From Paucibacter aquatile (lineage in GTDB: Bacteria; Pseudomonadota; Gammaproteobacteria; Burkholderiales; Burkholderiaceae_C), in contig NZ_POSP01000003.1 of the NCBI RefSeq assembly GCF_002885975.1, positions 3,286,001 through 3,350,000 of the forward strand: a stretch of DNA of 64,000 nucleotides, in the 5' to 3' direction. The translations under genes and the position numbers were made by a program. The notes beneath the pieces are model-generated. The model was not told the origin of the DNA. It saw nothing but the letters and a program-made list of their open reading frames with translations, and did no database searches. Numbering within the stretch: position 1 is the first letter of the stretch; each line of letters begins with the position of its first letter. Below, one piece after another: positions 50,789-58,020 of this stretch.

Positions 50789-50924
50789 GGTGAACAGGTG
50801 AACGGGTGAACAGGTGAATGGGTGAATGGGTGAATGGGTGAATGGGTGAATGGTGAGAGGGTGCTGTCGCAGGTGCTCGCTTGGTATTCACAAGTTCACT
50901 GGTTCACCTGTTCACTCGTTCACC
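50789..50924. repeat. 8-bp tandem repeat array with an inverted second array
   Basis: Eight consecutive copies of GGTGAAnn occur at 50789-50852 (GGTGAACA, GGTGAACG, GGTGAACA, then five GGTGAATG). After a 41-nt gap, the complementary series occurs at 50894-50924 (GTTCACT, GGTTCACC, TGTTCACT, CGTTCACC). The two arrays can fold into a long imperfect hairpin. The unit length of 8 shifts the reading frame, and the array lies between the alpha-E and transglutaminase genes of one operon, so copy changes affect transcript structure but not a protein. Confidence 0.9.
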
Positions 50925-50931
50925 CCACGAC

Positions 50932-51900
50932 TCAGTTCGCCTCCAGATAGGCCAGGCGGATTGCGTCGCTGAGCTGGGCCGATTCCTCCAGAAAGCCGGT
51001 CAGCCAGCGGTGCACGCCGGTGGCCAGGATCTCGCCCACCTCGCCATAGGCCAGGCGCAGGGCCAGGCGGCCGGCCAGCAGCTTGACCTGGCGGCCGGCG
51101 TCGAGCGCGCCGCTGCGCGCCTCGATCAGGGGCAGGATCTCACGGATCTCGTCGCAGCAGGCGCGCAGCGAGCGCGGCACATCGGGGCGCAGGATCAGCA
51201 GCTCGGTCACGCGCCGGCTGTCCAGCGCGTCGCGGTAGACCGCGTGATAGGCCTCGAAGGCCGAGAGCGAGCGCAGCAGCGCGCTCCAGGCGTAGAAATC
51301 GGGCGCGCTCTCGGTGGGCATGTCCAGCGGCATCAGGCTGTCCACGGCCGGCTCGATCAGCTGCGACTTCACATCGAGCAGGCGGGCGGTGTTGTCAGCC
51401 CGCTCGATGAAGGTGCCCAGGCGGATGAAGCAGTAAGCGTCGTTGCGCTGCAAGGTGCCGTAGGTGGCGCCGCGGAACAGGTGGGAGCGCTCCTTCACCC
51501 AGTCGAAAAAGCTGGAGACGCTGGCGATGCCGCGCTTGGGGAACTCGCGCCCCTCCAGCCAGGTGCTGTTGATGGCCTCCCACATCTCGGCGGTGATCTG
51601 GCCGCGCACCGCGTGGGCGTTCTCGCGCGCCTGGCGCAGGCAGCTCAGCACCGAGGCCGGGTTGCTCAGGTCCAGGGCCATGAAGTTGAACAGGCGCTCA
51701 GCCTCCAGGGGCTGCTGGCTGGCGGTGAAGGCCTCCAGCGTGCCGGTGACGGCCAGCGGCGCAGCCAGCTCGGTCATGGCGCCGCGCGACTGCGGCAGCA
51801 GGGAAAGTGAATGGGTGACGTCCAGCATGCGCACGAGGTTCTCGGCGCGCTCGACATAGCGGCTCATCCAGTAGAGCTGGGCGGCGGTTCTCGACAGCAT
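50932..51900 (-). CDS. Alpha-E domain protein (DUF403/COG2307)
   Basis: A 322-residue, almost entirely alpha-helical protein. It starts MLSRTAAQLYWMSRYVERAE, the hallmark of the family, then NLVRMLDVTHSLSLLPQS, AWSALLRSLSAFEAYHAVYR and PDVPRSLRACCDEIREILPL. Function is unknown; it always accompanies the circularly permuted ATP-grasp gene and often a transglutaminase, and is thought to help modify or bind a peptide product. Its start is 1 bp after the ATP-grasp stop (TGA-C-ATG), so they are translationally coupled. Confidence 0.93.
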   Translation of the reverse strand: MLSRTAAQLYWMSRYVERAENLVRMLDVTHSLSLLPQSRGAMTELAAPLAVTGTLEAFTASQQPLEAERLFNFMALDLSNPASVLSCLRQARENAHAVRGQITAEMWEAINSTWLEGREFPKRGIASVSSFFDWVKERSHLFRGATYGTLQRNDAYCFIRLGTFIERADNTARLLDVKSQLIEPAVDSLMPLDMPTESAPDFYAWSALLRSLSAFEAYHAVYRDALDSRRVTELLILRPDVPRSLRACCDEIREILPLIEARSGALDAGRQVKLLAGRLALRLAYGEVGEILATGVHRWLTGFLEESAQLSDAIRLAYLEAN

Positions 51901-51901
51901 G

Positions 51902-53329
51902 TCAGTTCTCCAGGATCCAGGTGTCTTTGGTGCCGCCGCCTTGCGAGGAGTTCACCACCAGGGAGCCTTGCTTCAAGGCCACGCGGGTCAGGCCGCCGGC
52001 CACCATATTCACCTCACGGCCGGTCAGCACGAAGGGGCGCAGGTCGATGTGGCGCGGCGCGATGCCGGCCTCGACAAAGGTTGGGCAGCTGGACAGGCAG
52101 AGGGTGGGCTGGGCGATGTAGTTGGCGGGGTTGGCCTTGACCCGTTGCTTGAAATCGGCCACCTCGGCCGCCGTCGAGGCCGGGCCGACCAGCATGCCGT
52201 AGCCGCCCGCGCCATGCACTTCCTTCACCACCAGCTCGGCCATGTGGGTGAGCACATGGTCCAGATCGGCCGGCTTGCGGCATTGCCAGGTCGGCACGTT
52301 GTGCAGGATGGGCTCTTCGCCGAGGTAGAAGCGGATCATGTCCGGCACATAGGGGTAGATGGACTTGTCGTCCGCCACGCCGGTGCCGATGGCATTGGCC
52401 AGGATCAGGTGACCCTGCTTGTAGACGGACAAGAGCCCTGGAACGCCTAACATCGAATCGGCACGGAAGGCGAGCGGGTCGAGGAAGGCATCGTCGATGC
52501 GGCGGTAGATCACGTCCACCCGCTTGGGGCCGACCGTGGTGCGCATGTAGAGAAACTCGTCCTTGACGAACAGGTCCTGGCCCTCGACCAGCTCCACACC
52601 CATTTGCTGGGCCAGGAAGGCATGCTCGAAGTAGGCGCTGTTGAAGGGGCCCGGGGTCAGCACCACCACGGTCGGGTTCTCGGCCACCGAGGCATGGCGC
52701 AAGGTGTTGAGCAGCAGGGTGGGGTAGTGGGCCACCGGCGCCACCGGGTATTTGGCGAAGAGCTCGGGGAAGAGCCGCATCATCATCTTGCGGTTTTCCA
52801 GCATGTAGCTGACGCCGCTGGGCACGCGTAGGTTGTCTTCCAGCACGTAATAACCGCCGTCGGCGTGGCGGATCAGGTCGACGCCGGTGATGTGGGCATA
52901 GATGCCGTGCGGCAGATCCAGGCCCTGCATGGCCGGCTGGTACTGGGCGTTGGCGAAGACCTGCTCGGCCGGCACCAGGCCGGCTTTGACGATCTCATGG
53001 TCGTGGTAGATGTCCCAGAGGAAACGGTTCAGCGCATTGACGCGCTGGCGCAGGCCGGCTTCCAACATGCGCCACTCCTCGGCCGGCACGATGCGGGGCA
53101 CGGTGTCGAAGGGGATCAGGCGCTCGGCGCCGGCCTCGTCGCCATAGACGGCGAAGGTGATGCCGACCTTGTGGAAGAGCAGGTCGGCCTCGGCCCGCTT
53201 CTTGGCCAGGGCTTCGGGGGTCTGGGCATGCAACCAGTGCGCGAAGGACTGGTAATGCGGGCGCAGGGCGCCGCTGGGCAGCAGCATCTCGTCGTAATGG
53301 CCCGGGGCGGGCAGGGTGAGGGCGTGCAT
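51902..53329 (-). CDS. Circularly permuted ATP-grasp protein (COG2308)
   Basis: A 475-residue ATP-grasp ligase-like protein. HYDEMLLPSGALRPHYQSFA near residue 11 opens the family core, and TFAVYGDEAGAERLIPFDTV near residue 60 and GLDLPHGIYAHITGVDLIRH follow. ATP-binding parts are YYVLEDNLRVPSGVSYMLEN (near residue 175), FVKDEFLYMRTTVGPKRVDV and VVKEVHGAGGYGMLVGPAST (near residue 380). It probably forms amide bonds between amino acids or peptides. It is the first gene of the Anbu operon. I place the start at 53329, where the family N-terminus begins; the frame continues upstream with poor bias. Confidence 0.92.
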   Translation of the reverse strand: MHALTLPAPGHYDEMLLPSGALRPHYQSFAHWLHAQTPEALAKKRAEADLLFHKVGITFAVYGDEAGAERLIPFDTVPRIVPAEEWRMLEAGLRQRVNALNRFLWDIYHDHEIVKAGLVPAEQVFANAQYQPAMQGLDLPHGIYAHITGVDLIRHADGGYYVLEDNLRVPSGVSYMLENRKMMMRLFPELFAKYPVAPVAHYPTLLLNTLRHASVAENPTVVVLTPGPFNSAYFEHAFLAQQMGVELVEGQDLFVKDEFLYMRTTVGPKRVDVIYRRIDDAFLDPLAFRADSMLGVPGLLSVYKQGHLILANAIGTGVADDKSIYPYVPDMIRFYLGEEPILHNVPTWQCRKPADLDHVLTHMAELVVKEVHGAGGYGMLVGPASTAAEVADFKQRVKANPANYIAQPTLCLSSCPTFVEAGIAPRHIDLRPFVLTGREVNMVAGGLTRVALKQGSLVVNSSQGGGTKDTWILEN

Positions 53330-53567
53330 GGCGTGGTCGTCTCCGTGGCCTTTGTGGGGGGCTGAATGCAAGCCCTGTGCCCGTTTGGGATCGCTGCTGG
53401 CCGAGGCGGCTGGCGCTGGCTTGCGCACGGTCTCGCCCGATCATGCGCCGCTTTGGTGCGCGGCGCGGGCCTGCCTGGGCGTGGTGCATGGGGCTTGCCG
53501 CAGATTGGTGCGCGCGGCGCTGCGGCTATGCTTGCGAGGCCATGTGAACGAGGGAGAAGCCGAGTTG

Positions 53568-55235
53568 ATGCACGTGTTCCGTTTCGGGGGCTGCCGTTTG
53601 CGGCCCTGGCCTTTGCACGCGTCGCTCCTGCTCTTGTTGACGGGCGCGGTCGCCTCGGCCCAGGTGGTGGCACCGGCGCCACCCGCATCCGCAGTGACCG
53701 CGGCGACCAGCGCCCCGGTGCAGATCCTGAACCGCCGCATTGCCGAGTACCGCGCGCCCTTTCTTGGCGTCAGCCCTGCCGAGCGGGCGCGCCGCACCCA
53801 TCTCTACATGAACGAGGTGCTGGCCCGCTCAGGAGCTGGCGAGGTGACGGTGCGCAAGGAAGCTCAGGGCCAGATGCTGATGCTGGACGGCGAGATGGCC
53901 CTGATCCTGACGCCCGAGGATGTCGATGTAGCCAGCGGAGCCACCCTCGACAGCACGGTGGCCGAGGCCAAGCGCCAGCTGGAGCAGCTGATCGCCGAGA
54001 CGCGCGAGAGCCGCGACCAGCGCCGGCTGTGGCATGCGGCGCTCTACAGCCTGGCGGCCAGCCTGGTCTTTGTCGGCCTGCTCTGGACCGTGCGGCGCGG
54101 CCAACGGGCGCTCGATGCACGCCTGGCGGCCCGCATGGCCTCGCGCAGCGGTGCCTTGCACCTGGCCGGCACGCCGCTGCTGCAGCGCGACAAGCTCTTG
54201 AGCTTCAGCCACTGGCTGGTGCTGGGCCTGGGCTGGGGCTTGATGGCCTTGATCAGCTACCAGTGGCTGAGCCTGGTGCTGAGCCAGTTCCCCTACACCC
54301 GGCCTTGGGGCGAGCAGCTGAGCGCCTACCTGCTGGCGGTGCTGCTCAAGATCGGCAGCGGCGTGCTGCATGCCTTGCCCGATCTTTTCATCGCGCTGGT
54401 GATCTTTGCCATGGCGCGCGCGGCCACCGGCCTGCTCAAGCCGGTGTTCGACCGCATCGAGGCCGGCCAGGCCAGCCTGGGCTGGATGGACCGCGACACC
54501 GTGCGCCCCTCGCGCCGCATCATCAACACCGGCATCTGGTTGTTTGCCCTGGTGATGGCCTATCCCTACCTGCCGGGTTCGGGCAGCGAGGCCTTCAAGG
54601 GCATGTCGGTGCTGCTGGGCCTGATGATTTCCCTCGGCGCCTCCAGCATCGTCGGCCAGGGCGCCAGTGGCTTGATCCTGATGTTCTCGCGCACCATCCG
54701 CGTGGGTGAGTATGTGCGGGTGCAGGAGCATGAGGGCACCATCACCGAGCTGGGCATGTTCACCACCCGCATCCGCACCGGCCTGGGCGAGGAGCTGACC
54801 CTGCCCAATTCTCTGGTCATGGGTTCGGTCACCAAGAACTATTCGCGCGCCGTGCAGGGCGTCGGTTATGTCGTCGACACCACGGTGACGATCGGCTACG
54901 ACACGCCCTGGCGTCAGGTCGAGGCCATGCTGCTGGAGGCGGCCCGGCGCACGCCCGGCGTGCTGGAGCTGCCGCCGGCCCGGGTGTTCCAGACCGCCTT
55001 GTCGGATTTCTACCCCGAGTACCGCCTGGTCTGCCAGGCCGCACCCAGCCAGCCACGCCCGCGCGCCGAGGTGCTGAGCCAGCTGCACGCGAACATCCAG
55101 GATGTGTTCAACGAGTACGGCGTGCAGATCATGTCGCCGCACTACCTGGGCGACCCGGCCAGCCCGAAGTTTGTGCCGCGCAGCGCCTGGTTCAGCGCGC
55201 CGGCCAGGCCCGAAGGGGCGCAGCCAGCCCGGTGA
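53568..55235 (+). CDS. Mechanosensitive ion channel family protein (MscS-like, large)
   Basis: A 555-residue inner-membrane channel. After a signal-like hydrophobic helix (PLHASLLLLLTGAVASAQVV) comes a periplasmic helical part (residues about 40-155), then several membrane helices (SLAASLVFVGLLWTV; HWLVLGLGWGLMALISYQWL; LPDLFIALVIFAMARAATGL). The pore helix and MscS core are GLMISLGASSIVGQGASGLI near residue 350, followed by RVGEYVRVQEHEGTITELGM. The start at ATG 53568 has AGGGAG upstream; a longer frame from 53316 is not supported by codon bias. The channel probably relieves osmotic stress. Confidence 0.88.
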   Translation: MHVFRFGGCRLRPWPLHASLLLLLTGAVASAQVVAPAPPASAVTAATSAPVQILNRRIAEYRAPFLGVSPAERARRTHLYMNEVLARSGAGEVTVRKEAQGQMLMLDGEMALILTPEDVDVASGATLDSTVAEAKRQLEQLIAETRESRDQRRLWHAALYSLAASLVFVGLLWTVRRGQRALDARLAARMASRSGALHLAGTPLLQRDKLLSFSHWLVLGLGWGLMALISYQWLSLVLSQFPYTRPWGEQLSAYLLAVLLKIGSGVLHALPDLFIALVIFAMARAATGLLKPVFDRIEAGQASLGWMDRDTVRPSRRIINTGIWLFALVMAYPYLPGSGSEAFKGMSVLLGLMISLGASSIVGQGASGLILMFSRTIRVGEYVRVQEHEGTITELGMFTTRIRTGLGEELTLPNSLVMGSVTKNYSRAVQGVGYVVDTTVTIGYDTPWRQVEAMLLEAARRTPGVLELPPARVFQTALSDFYPEYRLVCQAAPSQPRPRAEVLSQLHANIQDVFNEYGVQIMSPHYLGDPASPKFVPRSAWFSAPARPEGAQPAR

Positions 55236-55247
55236 GGGCGGGCTGCC

Positions 55248-55868
55248 TCAGGCTGCTGGCATGCCCCGGGGCTCGTCCTGGAGCACGCTGTAGATGGTGT
55301 CGTCGTCGCTGATGAGCAACTGGCGCGCCAGGCGCTGCCGCATCAGACCCAGGGCAATGGCGATCGCCAGGGCCAGGCTGGCGGCATAGAGCGCCATGAA
55401 ACCGGGGTAGTGCAGCACGATGGCCAGGGGCTTGGCCACACCCAGGAAGGCCGCAAACAGCCAGGACGCGCTGCTCACACCACCCAGCAGGGCCGGCAGG
55501 CCGGCGGCCTTGTGCGGCGCTTCCTGAGGCGATGCCAGGCGTGGAAATGCCCAGCGGTGCAAGGCCCAGCCATTGAGGGTGAGGATGGATACGACGCTGA
55601 GCTTGGCCAGCAGCTTGGGCTTGTCCAGGATGACGGTCAGATCGAATCCGGTGTCGATGCCGATCAGCACCAGGCCCGAGACCCACAGCGCCAGCAGAGA
55701 CAGAAAGACCAGGCGCGAGGCCTTGCGCAGCAGCACCCGATCCACCCGTTTGGGCATGAAGATGGCCACATCACCCAGAACCACACTGGCTGCCGCCGCA
55801 AAACAGGCCAATACATGGGTGTACAGGGCCAGCATGCGCAACAAGGCCGAGGTATCGAGCAGTTCCAC
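55248..55868 (-). CDS. Conserved multi-span membrane protein, unknown function
   Basis: A 206-residue protein with about five hydrophobic helices (LALYTHVLACFAAAASVVLG, VFLSLLALWVSGLVLIGIDT, SVVSILTLNGWALHRWAF, SSASWLFAAFLGVAKPLA, FMALYAASLALAIAIALGLM). A conserved-looking His in YTHVLACF and in WALHRW could bind heme or metal, as in some small cytochrome-b-type membrane proteins, but I see no clear family. I chose the GTG at 55868, which has GGGAAGGGA at a good spacing, over a TTG further upstream. It converges on the MscS gene. Confidence 0.68.
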   Translation of the reverse strand: MELLDTSALLRMLALYTHVLACFAAAASVVLGDVAIFMPKRVDRVLLRKASRLVFLSLLALWVSGLVLIGIDTGFDLTVILDKPKLLAKLSVVSILTLNGWALHRWAFPRLASPQEAPHKAAGLPALLGGVSSASWLFAAFLGVAKPLAIVLHYPGFMALYAASLALAIAIALGLMRQRLARQLLISDDDTIYSVLQDEPRGMPAA

Positions 55869-55980
55869 GAGCAGGTCCCTTCCCTGGGGTGTTGAAAAAC
55901 CGCGTTGCGTTGACAAGCATCCCTTGTCTTGAGGATGTGACTTTGTTCACGCTTCGGGCCGCGAGTCTAAGAGGGCTCTG

Positions 55981-56015
55981 TGACACCCGCATATCAGGGC
56001 TTGCCAGGGGTGTCA
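55981..56015. other. Inverted repeat TGACACCC / GGGTGTCA upstream of the BlaI gene
   Basis: TGACACCC at 55981-55988 and GGGTGTCA at 56008-56015 are perfect complements around a 19-nt spacer. It lies in the 309-bp region between the membrane-protein gene and the BlaI gene and could be a second operator or a hairpin. Nothing else is recognised in 55869-56090. Confidence 0.35.
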
Positions 56016-56093
56016 GATGTTGCTATGGCGCGACTGGAGGCCCTGTTGTTGCGACTCGTTGCAGATCGAGCCTGCCCGCCCTGCTTGACGAAT

Positions 56094-56138
56094 TCGATTA
56101 CATCGGTAAACATACGCTTCGTTTACGAAAGTAATCGA
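56094..56138. promoter_or_regulatory. Long dyad, candidate BlaI operator
   Basis: TCGATTAC (56094-56101), 4 nt, GTAAAC (56106-56111), 9-nt spacer, GTTTAC (56121-56126), 4 nt, GTAATCGA (56131-56138). All 14 bases of each arm match. It lies 39 bp upstream of the BlaI-type repressor start. BlaI/MecI dimers bind similar TAC/GTA-containing dyads over their own promoters, so this is a strong autoregulatory candidate. Confidence 0.68.
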
Positions 56139-56177
56139 TCAACCAGTAACTCGACATCCCGACTGAGCCCGCTTGCC

Positions 56178-56576
56178 ATGGCCAAGAAAGACGCAACCCT
56201 GCCGCCACCGATCAGCATCTCGGACGCCGAAGCCCTGGTCATGGAGGTGCTCTGGCAGCGGCATCCGCAAGGCGCCGACGAGATCGCCGAGGCCCTGGCC
56301 GAACGCCAGGACTGGCAGCTCGCCACCGTCAAGACCCTGGTCAACCGCCTGTTCACCAAAGGCGCCATCAGCGCCGAGAAAGACGGCCGGCGCTACCTCT
56401 ACAGCCCCCTGCTGCGCCGCGAAGACTGGCTGAGCAGCCAGAGCCTGGGCTTGATCGACCGCCTGTTCCAGGGCCGGCTGACGCCGCTGGTGGCCCATTT
56501 CTCGGCCCAGCGCAAGCTCAGCGCGGCCGAGCTGAAGGCGCTCAAGCAATTGATTCAGGACTATGAAAATGACTGA
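56178..56576 (+). CDS. BlaI/MecI/CopY-family transcriptional repressor
   Basis: A 132-residue winged-helix repressor. ISISDAEALVMEVLWQRHPQ near residue 12 opens the family core, then QLATVKTLVNRLFTKGAISA (recognition helix, near residue 47) and RRYLYSPLLRREDW (wing). The end is a helical dimerisation segment (LSAAELKALKQLIQDYEND). In BlaI/MecI systems the repressor is inactivated by proteolysis triggered by a membrane M56 protease; here the M56 gene overlaps the stop. ATG 56178 is chosen; the frame is open upstream but crosses the dyad. Confidence 0.92.
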   Translation: MAKKDATLPPPISISDAEALVMEVLWQRHPQGADEIAEALAERQDWQLATVKTLVNRLFTKGAISAEKDGRRYLYSPLLRREDWLSSQSLGLIDRLFQGRLTPLVAHFSAQRKLSAAELKALKQLIQDYEND

Positions 56577-58002
56577 GGCCTCCACCTGGGCCGCCCTGGC
56601 CACACAGCTGCTGCCCAGCCTGGGCTTGCAAACCCTGGTGCTCAGCGGCGCTCTGCTCTTGCTGTGGCTGCTGCGGCCGGCTTTGCTGCGCCTGCTGGGC
56701 GCAGGCGCCACCTACGCGGCCTGGCTGGCCCTGCCGCTGCTCCTGCTCGGCATGGCCTGGCCGCGCTCCGACGCCTTCGTGCCCGCGGTGGTGCTGCGGC
56801 TCCAAGCCCAGGCCCTGGGGTCCTGGAGCCCGGACTCCTTGCTCGACTGGTCGGCCTTGCCCGAGGCGGCGGGCGACAGCGCCGGCTTCGCTTGGCCTGT
56901 CTTGCTCGTCCTGATCTGGGCGCTTGGGGTGCTGCTGTGCCTGGGCCTGCTGGCCGCGCGTCATGCCCGCTTGATGGCGGGTCTGCGTTTCGATGCCGAG
57001 GGCGGCTGCTGGCGTTCACCGGCCGGCACCGGCCCGGCCCTGGTGGGCCTGCTGCGCCCGCGCCTGTGCCTGGCCGAGGATTTTGAGTCCAGCTTCAGCC
57101 CCGCCGAGCAGCGCTTGATCCTGGCGCACGAGGCCGTGCACCAGCAGCGCCGCGACAACCTCAGCCATTTGCTGGCTCATCTGATCTGCGCCCTGCACTG
57201 GTTCAACCCGTTGGTCTGGTGGGGCCTGCGCCGCCTGCGCGCCGACCAGGAGCTGGCCTGCGATGCCCGTGTGCTGCAAGCGCAGCCGCGCGCCGCCCTG
57301 GCCGCCTACGCCAGCGCCTTGCTCAAGGCCCAGGACCTGCAGTCCCTGACGCCCCATTTCCGTGGCAGTACCCTGGCCTGCAGCTGGCAGGCCCAACACC
57401 CTTTGCTGGAGAGAGTTCAGATGTTGAAAGCCCACCACCGCCTGCCTCAATGGCGCCGTCGCCTGGCCCTGGCCCTGACCCTGGGGCTCAGCCTCGGCAG
57501 CGCCGGCCTGGTTCATGCCTTGAAGCCCGCGCCGGCCACGGCCGCCAAAAAGCCTGCCGTGCCGCCGGTGCAGGCGGGCTATCACCTGGTGGAGACCGAC
57601 ATCGACATCCGCATCAATGGCGAGTTGAAGCGTGCCCTGCGCGGCACCACCTGGCAGTCCAAACCCAATTTCTTTTTCACCGACAAGCCGGGTGAATCGC
57701 GTCAGGACTCGTCGTGGTTGATCCGCATGGAACCCACAACGCTGGCCGATGACAAATTCCGTCTCGACTTGGTCATCCTGCGCGGAGACGCCAGCGTGCC
57801 CTACGCCTCGGGTGAGGATTGGCACGGCAATCTGCGCGTGGTTGCGAAGCCGGCGCTGATCGTCAAGGCTGGCGAGCCGGCCCGCATCGAGGTCAGCGAC
57901 GACAAGGACGGCCAGGTGCTGCGCCTGGACTTGAACACCCATTGGGTGATTTCGGAGAACCTGAGCATCGTGAAGGCCGTGGTGGACCGCGCTCAACCTT
58001 GA
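56569..58002 (+). CDS. M56-family membrane metallopeptidase with unknown periplasmic domain
   Basis: A 477-residue BlaR1/MecR1-type signal protease. Two to three membrane helices (TLVLSGALLLLWLLRPALLR, TYAAWLALPLLLLGMAWPRS, WPVLLVLIWALGVLLCLGLL) precede the zinc site HEAVHQQRRDN (HExxH) near residue 187 and the distal Glu in RADQELACDARVLQAQPRA near residue 225. A final helix (LALALTLGLSLGSAGLVHAL) leads to a periplasmic domain of about 160 residues that is not a penicillin-binding domain. The alternative ATG at 56563 has AGGA too close (2 nt). It overlaps the BlaI gene, so the two are coexpressed. Confidence 0.9.
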   Translation: MTEASTWAALATQLLPSLGLQTLVLSGALLLLWLLRPALLRLLGAGATYAAWLALPLLLLGMAWPRSDAFVPAVVLRLQAQALGSWSPDSLLDWSALPEAAGDSAGFAWPVLLVLIWALGVLLCLGLLAARHARLMAGLRFDAEGGCWRSPAGTGPALVGLLRPRLCLAEDFESSFSPAEQRLILAHEAVHQQRRDNLSHLLAHLICALHWFNPLVWWGLRRLRADQELACDARVLQAQPRAALAAYASALLKAQDLQSLTPHFRGSTLACSWQAQHPLLERVQMLKAHHRLPQWRRRLALALTLGLSLGSAGLVHALKPAPATAAKKPAVPPVQAGYHLVETDIDIRINGELKRALRGTTWQSKPNFFFTDKPGESRQDSSWLIRMEPTTLADDKFRLDLVILRGDASVPYASGEDWHGNLRVVAKPALIVKAGEPARIEVSDDKDGQVLRLDLNTHWVISENLSIVKAVVDRAQP

Positions 58003-58020
58003 GCGCTGTGCGGCCCACCT

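Noticed and set aside
50700..50891. A short minus-strand reading frame with Pro/Thr/His/Ser repeats across the tandem array
   Set aside because: The sequence is simply the translation of the 8-bp repeat and overlaps the transglutaminase gene; no start signal supports it.
50789..50924. CRISPR array
   Set aside because: Repeat units are 8 bp and contiguous with no spacers, and no cas genes are present.
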